Position numbers and translations under genes: made by a program
The notes under the pieces: generated by a model
Told to the model about the DNA's origin: nothing
What the model saw: the letters and a program-made list of their open reading frames with translations, nothing else
Databases searched by the model: none
Source of the DNA: an uncultured Paracoccaceae bacterium
GTDB lineage: Bacteria; Pseudomonadota; Alphaproteobacteria; Rhodobacterales; Rhodobacteraceae
Assembly (NCBI GenBank): GCA_951812615.1
Contig: CATOSU010000001.1
Location: 620,001-684,000 of the forward strand
Length of the DNA stretch: 64,000 bases
Direction of reading: 5' to 3'
Shown here: positions 25,851 to 33,968 of the stretch, piece by piece
How positions within the stretch are numbered: the stretch's first letter is position 1
Layout: each line of letters begins with the position of its first letter

Positions 25851-26078
25851 TCAGCACACCACGCGCACCGGTTCCTGATTGCAGAAGATCACCATCTGTC
25901 CTGCGTTTTCAACGGCGTGGAACCCGCGCCGGCGCAGTTCTGCCTTGAACGCATCCCGCCCGACCAGGCGGTCGATGTCCCGCAGCGAGCGGCGGATCAC
26001 GCCACCATGGTTCACCGCCTGCGCCGAAAACACGTTGCGCATCCAGATCTCGGGGTGAACAAAGTCAGGTCGGGTCAT
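25851..26078 (-). CDS. Small protein of unknown function, 75 residues
   Basis: Begins MTRPDFVHPEIWMRNVFSAQ, contains GGVIRRSLRDIDRLVGRDAF and ends GFHAVENAGQMVIFCNQEPV. It is soluble, basic and has no signal or TM. The C-terminal part (AFKAELRRRGFHAVENAGQMVIFC) has the shape of a small alpha-beta domain. The start at 26078 is preferred over 26156 because the first residues then look like a protein N-terminus. I do not recognise the family, but similar short genes occur near tkt/gap in Rhodobacteraceae. Confidence 0.65.
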   Translation of the reverse strand: MTRPDFVHPEIWMRNVFSAQAVNHGGVIRRSLRDIDRLVGRDAFKAELRRRGFHAVENAGQMVIFCNQEPVRVVC

Positions 26079-26112
26079 GACCCGAGCCTGATACACCGCG
26101 GTTAAAGCCGGG

Positions 26113-27072
26113 TTAATGATCGCCCTGCCCCGATCCCAGCATCGGGGCAATGACACGGGTGACCACCGGGATCAGGATGAACCCCAGCAACAGCCCGAAC
26201 ACGCCATCCAGCGCCGCGGTGACGGTCCATTTCACCGCGCCCGCGGCATCCGGCACCGCAAGCGACGCCGCCTCGGCCCAGACATGGATGCTGTGCCAGG
26301 GCTCATCGATGTGGAAATGATGCAGCCCGTGCACGATGATTGACCCGCCGACCCAGAGCATCGCCGCCGTGCCGATCGTGGACAGCAGTTTCAGCACCAC
26401 CGGCATCGCCCGGACCAGCCCCCGCCCGATGCCCTGGCCCAGCCCGGTGCGCGCATTTCCGGCCATCAACAGGCCGACATCGTCCATTTTCACGATCAGC
26501 GCCACCGCGCCGTAAACCGCCAGGGTCACCCCGATGCCGACCACCGCCAGCGTGGCCCCCTGCATCCAGACATTCGGCGCCTCGATGGCGGAAAGCGCGA
26601 TGGTCATGATCTCGGCCGAGAGGATGAAATCCGTCTTGATCGCGCCGCGCACCTTCTTTTCTTCAAGGTGCCCGGGGTCAGCAACCGACATATCCGCCTC
26701 GATATGCTTGTCCCCATGCGGAAACAGGACGTGGAAAATCTTCTCGGCCCCTTCGAAACACAGATATGCACCGCCCAGCATCAAAAGCGGCGTGATCAGC
26801 CAGTCCGCATAGTTCGCCAGCAACAGCGCGACCGGCAGCAGGATCACAAGCTTGTTGATCAGGCTGCCGCGGGCAATCTGCCAGATGATCGGCAATTCGC
26901 GGGCCGGGGCAAAGCCCTGCACATATTTCGGAGTCACCGCCGCATCGTCGATGATCACGCCGGCCGTCTTGGCCCCGGCCTTGCCGGCCGCCGCCGCCAC
27001 GTCGTCCACGCTGGTTGCAGCCACCTTGGCAATGGCCGCCACATCGTCCAACAATGCCAGAAGACCGCTCAT
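26113..27072 (-). CDS. DUF808 (YedI-family) inner membrane protein
   Basis: A 319-residue protein of the DUF808 family. It has the characteristic N-terminal MSGLLALLDDVAAIAKVAATSVDDVAAAAGKAG, then a cytoplasmic stretch (AGVIIDDAAVTPKYVQGF) and about eight membrane helices, with EGAEKIFHVLFPH in the middle and a LLGFILIPVVTRVIAPML C-terminus. Its biological function is unknown in the family. The gene is divergent from gap, with a strong inverted repeat in the shared region. Confidence 0.93.
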   Translation of the reverse strand: MSGLLALLDDVAAIAKVAATSVDDVAAAAGKAGAKTAGVIIDDAAVTPKYVQGFAPARELPIIWQIARGSLINKLVILLPVALLLANYADWLITPLLMLGGAYLCFEGAEKIFHVLFPHGDKHIEADMSVADPGHLEEKKVRGAIKTDFILSAEIMTIALSAIEAPNVWMQGATLAVVGIGVTLAVYGAVALIVKMDDVGLLMAGNARTGLGQGIGRGLVRAMPVVLKLLSTIGTAAMLWVGGSIIVHGLHHFHIDEPWHSIHVWAEAASLAVPDAAGAVKWTVTAALDGVFGLLLGFILIPVVTRVIAPMLGSGQGDH

Positions 27073-27133
27073 CTCTCACCTGTCACCCTGCCTGCGCGCC
27101 AGCACCCTAACGAAAAGCCGCATTGGTGCAAGC

Positions 27134-27164
27134 GTTAGCGCAACCGGTTTTCGTTTGCGCTAAC
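27134..27164. promoter_or_regulatory. Inverted repeat operator in the gap/DUF808 divergent region
   Basis: GTTAGCGCAA (27134-27143) and TTGCGCTAAC (27155-27164) are perfect ten-base arms with an 11-base spacer, lying 86 bases before the gap start. The half-site GTTTGCGCTAAC is close to a GTTAGCGCTAAC palindrome, the shape bound by LacI-family regulators of central carbon flux in alphaproteobacteria (PckR/CceR), as I recall it. A plausible carbon-state control of gap. Confidence 0.6.
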
Positions 27165-27177
27165 ACATTATAATGTG
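27164..27177 (+). promoter_or_regulatory. Palindromic -10 region (TATAAT) for gap
   Basis: CACATTATAATGTG is a perfect 14-base palindrome carrying the consensus TATAAT (27169-27174), and because it is palindromic the same -10 box is present on the other strand toward DUF808. No good -35 lies 17 bases upstream of either copy, and the operator-like repeat ends at its first base, so activator-dependent or overlapping divergent promoters are possible. Confidence 0.5.
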
Positions 27178-27249
27178 ACCATTTTTCCCTTTTTGCCAAC
27201 CGGCGCTGCGGCTATATGCGAGCAAACGTATGGGTTCGGAGCTTTCTCA

Positions 27250-28254
27250 ATGACCATTAACGTCGGAATTAACGGATTTGGCCGCATCGGCCGCTGCACG
27301 CTGTCTCATATCGCCGCCTCGGGGCGCAACGACATCCGCGTCGTCAAGGCCAATGCCACAGGCCCGATCGAAACCGCAGCCCATCTGATGCGGTATGACA
27401 GCATCCATGGCCGGTTCGGGCATGACATCCGGGTGGGCGAAAACACGCTCGACCTCGGACGCGGCGAGATCGAGATGTTTTCGACCTACGACCCGGCCGA
27501 GTTGGACTGGACCGGCTGCGACGTGGTGCTGGAATGCACCGGCAAGTTCAACGACGGCAACAAGGCGGACGTGCACCTGAAACAGGGCGCGAAATCGGTG
27601 CTGATCTCGGCTCCGGCCAAAAACGTTCAGAAAACCATCGTCTTCGGGGTCAACGACGAAACGCTCACCCGCGGCGACACGATGATTTCAAACGGCTCCT
27701 GCACCACCAACTGCCTTGCGCCACTGGCCAAGGTTCTGGACGAAGGCATCGGCATCGAACATGGCGTGATGACCACCATCCACGCCTATACCGGCGACCA
27801 GCCGACGATCGACCGCCGCCACAACGACCTCTATCGCGCCCGCGCTGCCGCAATGGCGATGATCCCGACATCCACCGGTGCTGCCAAGGCACTGGGCGAG
27901 GTTCTGCCGGGCCTGAAGGGCAAGCTCGACGGATCGGCGATCCGGGTGCCGACGCCGAATGTAAGCTGCGTTGACCTGACTTTCCGGGCCGCCCGCGACG
28001 TAACCGCCGAGGACGTGAACGAAGTGGTGCGCGAAGCGATTGCCGCCCGGATGAGCCACGTGATGGCCTATGACGCCGAGCCGAAAGTCTCCATCGACTT
28101 CAACCATACCGAGGAAAGCTCGATCTTTGCCCCCGATCAGACCCGCGTGGTCGACAACCGGATGGTCCGGGTGCTGGCATGGTATGACAATGAATGGGGT
28201 TTCTCGGTGCGCATGGCCGATGTCGCCGTGGCGATGGGCCGTCTGAACGACTGA
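27250..28254 (+). CDS. gap: Glyceraldehyde-3-phosphate dehydrogenase, GapB-like
   Basis: A 334-residue phosphorylating GAPDH. The Rossmann motif INGFGRIGR is at residues 7-15, catalytic Cys151 is in SNGSCTTNCLAP, the acceptor loop is TGDQPTIDRRHNDLYRAR, and AWYDNEWGFS is C-terminal. At the position of the Asp that selects NAD in GapA (N-D), this protein has Asn35-Ala36, as in NADP-preferring GapB. That suggests a gluconeogenic enzyme. Start ATG 27250 gives the family N-terminus MTINVGINGFG. A terminator and a 47-residue gene follow. Confidence 0.92.
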   Translation: MTINVGINGFGRIGRCTLSHIAASGRNDIRVVKANATGPIETAAHLMRYDSIHGRFGHDIRVGENTLDLGRGEIEMFSTYDPAELDWTGCDVVLECTGKFNDGNKADVHLKQGAKSVLISAPAKNVQKTIVFGVNDETLTRGDTMISNGSCTTNCLAPLAKVLDEGIGIEHGVMTTIHAYTGDQPTIDRRHNDLYRARAAAMAMIPTSTGAAKALGEVLPGLKGKLDGSAIRVPTPNVSCVDLTFRAARDVTAEDVNEVVREAIAARMSHVMAYDAEPKVSIDFNHTEESSIFAPDQTRVVDNRMVRVLAWYDNEWGFSVRMADVAVAMGRLND

Positions 28255-28275
28255 TCCGATTCCCTTGCGAAGCAG

Positions 28276-28310
28276 CGCCCGGTCAGGCAGTCTGACCGGG
28301 CGTTTTTCTT
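28276..28310 (+). terminator. Rho-independent terminator of gap
   Basis: CGCCCGGTCAG (28276-28286) and CTGACCGGGCG (28292-28302) are perfect eleven-base arms around GCAGT, followed by TTTTTCTT. It lies 21 bases after the gap stop and before the small ORF, so that ORF needs read-through or its own start of transcription. Confidence 0.9.
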
Positions 28311-28326
28311 GGGCAAAGGACCCTCA

Positions 28327-28470
28327 ATGACCAATCAGATCGCGTTCTGGCTGGGTCTGCTGATCGTGGCCGCGATCGGGATCGACATGGTGCTGTACGG
28401 GCCCGAGCACATGATCTTCCTGGGCAAGAAGTTCTGGGAGTTTCTGGAATGGATCGCGTTCTGGCGCTGA
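28327..28470 (+). CDS. 47-residue membrane protein downstream of gap
   Basis: ATG 28327 opens a short frame ending at a TGA: MTNQIAFWLGLLIVAAIGID, then MVLYGPEHMIFLGKKFWEFL and EWIAFWR. It is a single TM helix followed by an amphipathic, Trp/Phe-rich helix. GCAAAGGA precedes the start by about six bases. The same kind of small protein follows gap in other Rhodobacteraceae as I recall, which supports reality. No function is known. Confidence 0.65.
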   Translation: MTNQIAFWLGLLIVAAIGIDMVLYGPEHMIFLGKKFWEFLEWIAFWR

Positions 28471-28570
28471 AACCTGCAGGCTTTCGCTGACCGGACCACA
28501 ACACCGGCCAACGCACGGCAAACCGGATGTTGGTCAGGCCCGGCGCGCTGCATTCGCTGTCGCGAACCCG

Positions 28571-29065
28571 CTAAAGTGCCAGTTTTGCACACAGCCTGTC
28601 ATGGACCAGCGGCGGGACAAACTTGGACACATCCCCACCCAGACGCGCGATTTCCTTGACCAGCTTTGACGCAATTGCCTGATGCCGGGCTTCGGCCATC
28701 AGAAAGACGGTTTCGACGCTGTTGTCGAGCGCCCGGTTCATGCCGACCATCTGGAATTCATATTCGAAATCCGCCACCGCCCGAAGACCGCGGACGATAA
28801 TCTGTGCGCCGACATCATGGGCGCAGTCGATCAGCAGGTTTTCAAACGGGTGAGCCACGATCTCGGTGCCGGTCTGTGCGCTCAGTTCCGCGCATTCGGC
28901 CTCGATCATGGCCACACGTTCCTCGAGCGTGAACAAAGGAACCTTGTCGCGGTTGATCGCCACGCCGATCACCAGCTTGTCGACCAGCGCCGCCGCGCGA
29001 CGGATAATATCGATATGGCCCAGCGTAATGGGATCGAACGTCCCCGGGTACAGCCCAACGCGCAT
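28571..29065 (-). CDS. coaD: Phosphopantetheine adenylyltransferase
   Basis: Penultimate step of coenzyme A synthesis: adenylation of 4'-phosphopantetheine. The 164-residue product has the nucleotidyltransferase motif GTFDPITLGH (TxGH at residues 15-18), the IVRGLRAVADFEYEFQM segment and a C-terminal VHDRLCAKL. Length is standard. Confidence 0.97.
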   Translation of the reverse strand: MRVGLYPGTFDPITLGHIDIIRRAAALVDKLVIGVAINRDKVPLFTLEERVAMIEAECAELSAQTGTEIVAHPFENLLIDCAHDVGAQIIVRGLRAVADFEYEFQMVGMNRALDNSVETVFLMAEARHQAIASKLVKEIARLGGDVSKFVPPLVHDRLCAKLAL

Positions 29066-29116
29066 GTTCGGTCCCTTTTGACTTAATTCAACCGCCGCGC
29101 ATCAAACACGGATCCC

Positions 29117-29135
29117 GACCGGGTTCAACCCGGTC
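29117..29135. repeat. 19-base palindrome at the end of the CBS gene
   Basis: GACCGGGTT and AACCCGGTC flank a single C. It overlaps the last bases of the CBS-domain gene's stop and lies between two minus-strand genes. It may be a terminator-like hairpin without a T-run, or an operator. Confidence 0.35.
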
Positions 29136-29568
29136 AGTGCCCCATGATCATACCTTCGAGGGCCTCTTTTTCCATTTCCAGTTCGGTCAGTTGCGCCTTG
29201 ACCACGTCGCCCAGCGAAACCAGACCGATCACCGCATCGCCATCCATCACCGGCACGTGGCGAAACCGGCCCGTGGTCATCTTTTCCAGAAGCTCCTGCG
29301 CGGTGGTCTGCATGGTGCAGGTGACAAGCTTGCGCGTCATGTAATCGCCGACCTTGCCTTCGAGACAGCCGCTGCCGACCCGGCCGAGATTGCGCACGAT
29401 ATCACGTTCGGACAGGATCCCGTCCGCCGATTTGCCATCGTCCGATACCAACACCGTACCAATGCGTTTTTCCGACAGGACGCGGGCCGCTTCGGAGACC
29501 GTGATGGTCGATTTGACCGTGACGATACTGTCCGTTTTCTTGCCCTTAAGGATCTGATGAACAAGCAT
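29134..29568 (-). CDS. Tandem CBS-domain protein
   Basis: A 144-residue protein made of one CBS pair: the first CBS covers residues 6-65 (VKSTITVSEAARVLSEKRIGTVLVSDDG...SERDIVRN) and the second 75-132 (VTCTMQTTAQELLEKMTTGRFRHVPVMDGDAVIGLVSLGDVV). CBS pairs bind adenosyl nucleotides and act as energy sensors; this one has no attached effector domain. It ends in EKEALEGMIMGH. The partner it regulates is unknown. Confidence 0.9.
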   Translation of the reverse strand: MLVHQILKGKKTDSIVTVKSTITVSEAARVLSEKRIGTVLVSDDGKSADGILSERDIVRNLGRVGSGCLEGKVGDYMTRKLVTCTMQTTAQELLEKMTTGRFRHVPVMDGDAVIGLVSLGDVVKAQLTELEMEKEALEGMIMGH

Positions 29569-29627
29569 TCGGGCGCCTCCGCAATATTATGTCGTGACGA
29601 TCAGCGTCGTCGCAATAAGGTTTCAAG

Positions 29628-30524
29628 TCAAGTCTGCTCTTCCAGCCGCGCGACCTCGTTCCGGATGCCTTCGACCAGCTTCGCGGCGAACCGGGTCAGA
29701 CGCTCGCTGCGCTGGTCAGCCTGATGGCGCACAAGGTAGAAACTGCGGGTCAGGCTGATCTGATCCGGCAGCACCTTGCGCAGGAAATTATGTTCGGCCA
29801 GCGCGAAGTCATGCGCCACGCACAGACCGCCGCTGTTGAGCGCCAGCTTGAGCTGAACCGGTACCGAGTTCGACGCCAGCGCAACCCGTTTCAGCCCCAG
29901 TTCGGACAGGTAGTCCAGTTCGCTGTCGAAGATCATTTCGGGGATATAGCCGATCAGCCGGTGGTCCCTGAGATCTTCGGGCGTTTCGATCGCGTCGTGT
30001 TGCCGCAGATAGCGGCGCGAGGCGGCAAGATGCAGCTTGTAGTCGGTGATCTTCTGCACCGCGAGTTGCCCGGTTGTCGGCGGGCTGACCGCTATGGCGA
30101 TGTCCGCCTCGCGCCGGTTGAGGTTGATGACCCGCGGCAGGGCGACGATCTGAATGTCCAGATCGGGGTTGTTGCCGGCTATATCCGAACAGACCTGCGG
30201 CAGCAGGTAATTGGCACAGCCGTCCGGCGCGCCGATCCGGATCTGGCCGGCCAGCGTATCGTTCGGGCCGGACAGCGCCTCGGTGGCGGCGCGCATGGCC
30301 TGTTCGACATCCTCGCCATGCGCCAGAAGCCGTTCACCGGCAGCGCTGAGCGCGTATCCCTGCGGCGATTTCACGAATAACGGCGCGTCCAGCGCAGTTT
30401 CCAGCCGCGCTATCCGCCGGCCGACGGTTGCGGGGTCCAGTTTCAGTATACGCCCGGCCCCCGACAGGCTTTCTTCCCGCGCGACGGCCAGGAAAATTTT
30501 CAGATCATCCCACTGCGGTTCCAT
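29628..30524 (-). CDS. LysR-family regulator of the mmsA locus
   Basis: A 298-residue LysR protein starting MEPQWDDLKIFLAVAREESL, with an HTH (GRILKLDPATVGRRIARLE) and a ligand-binding domain from about residue 92. The start at 30524 is chosen because the family begins two to five residues ahead of DDLKIFLAV. It is divergent from mmsA (113 bases between), so it is likely to control valine degradation, although no operator was recognised with confidence. Confidence 0.88.
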   Translation of the reverse strand: MEPQWDDLKIFLAVAREESLSGAGRILKLDPATVGRRIARLETALDAPLFVKSPQGYALSAAGERLLAHGEDVEQAMRAATEALSGPNDTLAGQIRIGAPDGCANYLLPQVCSDIAGNNPDLDIQIVALPRVINLNRREADIAIAVSPPTTGQLAVQKITDYKLHLAASRRYLRQHDAIETPEDLRDHRLIGYIPEMIFDSELDYLSELGLKRVALASNSVPVQLKLALNSGGLCVAHDFALAEHNFLRKVLPDQISLTRSFYLVRHQADQRSERLTRFAAKLVEGIRNEVARLEEQT

Positions 30525-30637
30525 TTCTGCCCTCCATGCCCGGCTATTTTGCAAAGCCTTTTTGAAATCTTGCCTCTGTTCACCCGTTTTATGCAAGCCT
30601 AACATGCGGTCCGAGGATATTCGGAGGAAGCTGATCC

Positions 30638-32137
30638 ATGCAGGAACTGACCCATTTTGTCGACGGCGCGCAAATCAAGGGCGCGTCCGGCCGTTTTTCA
30701 GACGTTTTCAACCCCGCAACGGGCGAAGTGCAGTACCAGTGCCCAATGGCCAGCGCAGATGAAACCAGCGCGATCATCGCCAGCGCGGCCGCGGCCCAGC
30801 CCGAATGGGGCGCTACCAACCCGCAGCGCCGGGCACGCGTGATGATGGCCATGGTCGGCCTGATGAACCGCGATATGGACAAACTGGCCGAAGCGCTGAG
30901 CCGCGAACACGGCAAGACCCTGCCCGATGCCAAGGGCGATCTGCAGCGCGGGCTGGAAGTGATCGAATACTGCATCGGCGCGCCGCAGATGCTGAAGGGC
31001 GAGTTCACCGACAGCGCCGGTCCGGGCATCGACATGTATTCCATGCGTCAGCCGCTGGGTGTGGTTGCTTCGATCATGCCGTTCAACTTCCCCGCCATGA
31101 TGCCGCTGTGGCATGTCGGCCCGGCGCTGGCCTGCGGCAACGCCGTGGTGCTGAAACCGTCCGAGCGTGACCCGTCTGTGCCGCTGATGCTGGCCGAGCT
31201 TTTCGTCGAAGCCGGGCTGCCCAAGGGCGTGTTCCAGGTGGTCAACGGCGACAAGGAAGCGGTGGACACGCTGCTGGACAGCGAGATCATTCAGGGCGTG
31301 TCATTCGTGGGCTCGACCCCGATCGCGCAGTACATCTATTCCCGCGCCTGCGCCAACGGCAAACGTGCTCAGTGTTTCGGCGGTGCCAAGAACCACATGA
31401 TCGTCATGCCGGACGCGGATATGGATCAGGCGGCGGATGCGCTGGTGGGTGCCGGTTTCGGCGCCGCGGGTGAACGCTGTATGGCGGTCTCGGTGGCCGT
31501 GCCCGTGGGCGACGAGGCAGCCGACGCACTGATCGAGAAGCTGGTGCCGCGCATCGAGAAGCTGAAGGTCGGCCCGTATACCGCCGGTGACGACGTGGAC
31601 ATGGGCCCGGTGGTGACGCGGGAGGCCAAGGAACGCATTCTTGGCCTGATCAATTCCGGTGTCGAACAGGGCGCAGAGCTGGTCGTGGACAACCGCGACT
31701 TCTCGCTTCAGGGTTACGAGGATGGCTTCTTTGTCGGCCCGCACCTGTTTGACCGGGTCACGCCTGATATGGACATCTACAAGACCGAGATCTTCGGACC
31801 GGTTCTGAGCACCGTCCGGGCCGGCTCTTACGAAGAAGCGCTGAAGCTGGCCATGGACCACGAATACGGCAACGGCACCGCGATCTTCACCCGCGACGGC
31901 GACGCTGCGCGCGATTTCGCCAGCCGGGTGAATATCGGGATGATCGGCATCAACGTGCCGATCCCGGTGCCGCTGGCCTATCACACCTTCGGCGGCTGGA
32001 AGAAATCCATGTTCGGCGACCTGAACCAGCACGGGCCGGACAGCTTCAAGTTCTACTCCCGCACCAAGACGGTTACCTCGCGCTGGCCCTCGGGCATCAA
32101 GGAAGGCGGCGAGTTCAACTTCAAGGCGATGGACTGA
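30638..32137 (+). CDS. mmsA: CoA-acylating methylmalonate-semialdehyde dehydrogenase
   Basis: Converts methylmalonate semialdehyde to propionyl-CoA with NAD and CoA, the last step of valine catabolism. The 499-residue aldehyde dehydrogenase carries the CoA-acylating GAAGERCMAVSVAVPVG motif with catalytic Cys281, SIMPFNFPAMMPLW near residue 146, and IFGPVLSTVRA. GGAGGAAG precedes the ATG at good spacing. Remaining valine genes resume at 36438, with unrelated genes between. Confidence 0.96.
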   Translation: MQELTHFVDGAQIKGASGRFSDVFNPATGEVQYQCPMASADETSAIIASAAAAQPEWGATNPQRRARVMMAMVGLMNRDMDKLAEALSREHGKTLPDAKGDLQRGLEVIEYCIGAPQMLKGEFTDSAGPGIDMYSMRQPLGVVASIMPFNFPAMMPLWHVGPALACGNAVVLKPSERDPSVPLMLAELFVEAGLPKGVFQVVNGDKEAVDTLLDSEIIQGVSFVGSTPIAQYIYSRACANGKRAQCFGGAKNHMIVMPDADMDQAADALVGAGFGAAGERCMAVSVAVPVGDEAADALIEKLVPRIEKLKVGPYTAGDDVDMGPVVTREAKERILGLINSGVEQGAELVVDNRDFSLQGYEDGFFVGPHLFDRVTPDMDIYKTEIFGPVLSTVRAGSYEEALKLAMDHEYGNGTAIFTRDGDAARDFASRVNIGMIGINVPIPVPLAYHTFGGWKKSMFGDLNQHGPDSFKFYSRTKTVTSRWPSGIKEGGEFNFKAMD

Positions 32138-32143
32138 CGGCTT

Positions 32144-32223
32144 GCCGGCCGCTCATCGCGCCCTGGCGGTCCGCTCTTCGCTCAGCGAAGACGCCCGCAA
32201 GGGCGGATGAGCGGCGGCCGGGC
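32144..32223. other. Cloverleaf-like structured element after mmsA
   Basis: An outer stem pairs CCGGCC-GCTCATC (32145-32157) with GATGAGC (32206-32212) and GGCCGG (32216-32221), with a three-base bulge. Inside are two hairpins: TCTTCGCT/AGCGAAGA (32175-32191) and CGCCC-GCAA-GGGCG (32192-32205) with a GNRA-type loop. It fills half of the 196-base gap between mmsA and the transpeptidase gene. The rest of the gap has no evident gene. It could be a terminator region, a dispersed repeat or a structured RNA. Confidence 0.5.
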
Positions 32224-32333
32224 ACACGCTCTCACATTACGGTGATTTTCCGCCGACCGCCGCCCTGCGCGCTGGCACGGGGCGGCGGATTTGCTATGGG
32301 TGCAACAGGCAGAACAACGAGCGGAATTTAGAC

Positions 32334-32936
32334 ATGACCCGGACCCTGACCTCCCGGCGCGGCCTCCTTCTGGGTGCCGCGGCGACGCTGGCCACGCCGA
32401 CGATCCTGCGCGCACAGTCGACGGACGCCTTCCCGCAGGAGGAGGAAACGATCCGGGACACCGTCCCGGTGCGGCGCAATATCTCGTCCTTCCGCAAGCA
32501 GCGCTGGCAGGACCATTTCGACAGGCTGGGCACTGGCTGCCTGCTGGCTGACATCACCAGCCGCGCGGTGCATTACTGGGGCCCCGACGACGTGACCTAC
32601 CGGCTCTACCCGTCCTCGGTGCCGCTGAGCGAGGACCTGACCAAGCGCGGCTTTACCGAGGTGGTGCGTAAGGCCAAAAACCCCAGCTGGACCCCCACCG
32701 CCAACATGCGCGAACGCGACCCGTCCCTGCCGCAACGCATCGCCGGCGGCGCCGCGGGCAATCCGCTGGGCACCCGCGCGATGTACCTGACATGGCCCGC
32801 CTACCTCGTGCATGGCACCCATGACACCCGCAAGATCGGACGGCAAAGCTCGTCGGGCTGCATCGGGCTCTACAATCAGCATGTCGAAGAGCTGTTCGAG
32901 CTGGTTCAGGTCGGCACGCAGGTCCGGCTGGCCTAG
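32334..32936 (+). CDS. L,D-transpeptidase (YkuD family), Tat-exported
   Basis: A 200-residue periplasmic enzyme that forms 3-3 crosslinks or attaches proteins to peptidoglycan. The N-terminus has a Tat-type signal (SRRGLLLGAAATLATPTILRA), and the catalytic motif HGTHD...SSGCIGLYNQHVEEL has its Cys at residue 176, the YkuD signature. Transport by Tat fits with tatABC in the window. Its stop shares CTAG with the convergent oxidoreductase gene. Confidence 0.92.
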   Translation: MTRTLTSRRGLLLGAAATLATPTILRAQSTDAFPQEEETIRDTVPVRRNISSFRKQRWQDHFDRLGTGCLLADITSRAVHYWGPDDVTYRLYPSSVPLSEDLTKRGFTEVVRKAKNPSWTPTANMRERDPSLPQRIAGGAAGNPLGTRAMYLTWPAYLVHGTHDTRKIGRQSSSGCIGLYNQHVEELFELVQVGTQVRLA

Positions 32937-33904
32937 CCTGCCTCCGGCAGATCCGGCCGGATCACCAGCTTGCCGCGGACCCCGCCCTGCCCGGTCCGGC
33001 GCAGCGCACCGGGCACCCCCGTCAGCGGCAGCACCCCCTCCAGATGCGGCCTGATCCGGCCCTCGGCGGCCAGATGCGCCACCCGCGCCGTCAGGTCCCG
33101 CCCGGACGGCACCAGAAGCATGCCGATGCGTTTGCCCGCGGGGCGGAAGCGCAGGCCGCCGATCAGCAGGGACAGCAGCACGCCAACCTCCCCGCCCAGC
33201 GCAAGGTAGCTGCCGCCGGAGGCCAGCGCCGGCGCAATCCGGCCCGGTCCTCGGGTCGCCACCATGTCGAGGATCCGGTCCCATGTCTGCCCCGACCGGG
33301 CGAAATCCTGCACGCGGTAGTCGATCACCGCATCGGCGCCCAGTTCGTCAAGCCAGCCGGTCTTGCCGGCATTGTCCACCGCCGTCACATGCGCCCCGGC
33401 CGCCTTGGCCAGTTGTAACGCCATCGTCCCTGATCCGCCGCCGGCCCCGTTGATCAGCAGCCGGTCGCCGGGTTGCAGCCCGTCAGTGCCCGCCACCGCA
33501 ATCCCTCCGGCCTGCGGCAGGCAGGCGGCCACCTCGTCGCTCAGCATGTCGGGCACCGCGACCATGTGTTCGGCCTTCACACAGGCATATTCCGCGAAGC
33601 CGCCCCGTTCCATGACCAGATCGCCCATGACGCGCTGTCCCACCGCAAACCCGGTCACGCCGGGGCCGGTCGCGTCGACAATCCCGACAATGTCGGATCC
33701 CAGAACCGGCTGTTTCGGGCGCCGCAGCCCGCCGACCATACGCGCGTAGAAAGGTGACCCGGTCAGGTATTCCCAGTCCGACAGGTTCACCGCACAGGCC
33801 AGCACCCGCACGCGCAACTGCCCTGCCCCGGGATCGGGGACCGGAAGATCGGCCAGACGCAGCGCGTCGGGTGACCCGTACCTGTCCTGCAAAATGGCTT
33901 TCAC
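32933..33904 (-). CDS. MDR/quinone oxidoreductase-like zinc-lacking alcohol dehydrogenase
   Basis: A 323-residue medium-chain dehydrogenase/reductase. GTG 33904 opens with MKAILQDRYGSPDALRLADL, the family start; the NADPH-binding motif NGAGGGSGTMALQLAKAAGAHVTAVD is near residue 150, followed by LGADAVIDYRVQDF. It lacks the structural zinc cysteines of classical alcohol dehydrogenases and resembles the quinone oxidoreductase subgroup. The substrate is unknown. It ends convergently with the transpeptidase gene. Confidence 0.88.
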   Translation of the reverse strand: MKAILQDRYGSPDALRLADLPVPDPGAGQLRVRVLACAVNLSDWEYLTGSPFYARMVGGLRRPKQPVLGSDIVGIVDATGPGVTGFAVGQRVMGDLVMERGGFAEYACVKAEHMVAVPDMLSDEVAACLPQAGGIAVAGTDGLQPGDRLLINGAGGGSGTMALQLAKAAGAHVTAVDNAGKTGWLDELGADAVIDYRVQDFARSGQTWDRILDMVATRGPGRIAPALASGGSYLALGGEVGVLLSLLIGGLRFRPAGKRIGMLLVPSGRDLTARVAHLAAEGRIRPHLEGVLPLTGVPGALRRTGQGGVRGKLVIRPDLPEAG

Positions 33905-33968
33905 CGGTTCCCTCCGACGTCCCGGCCCGCGGCCGGCGGGATCAGAGTGACGTTGCCGGTGCCGGGTT

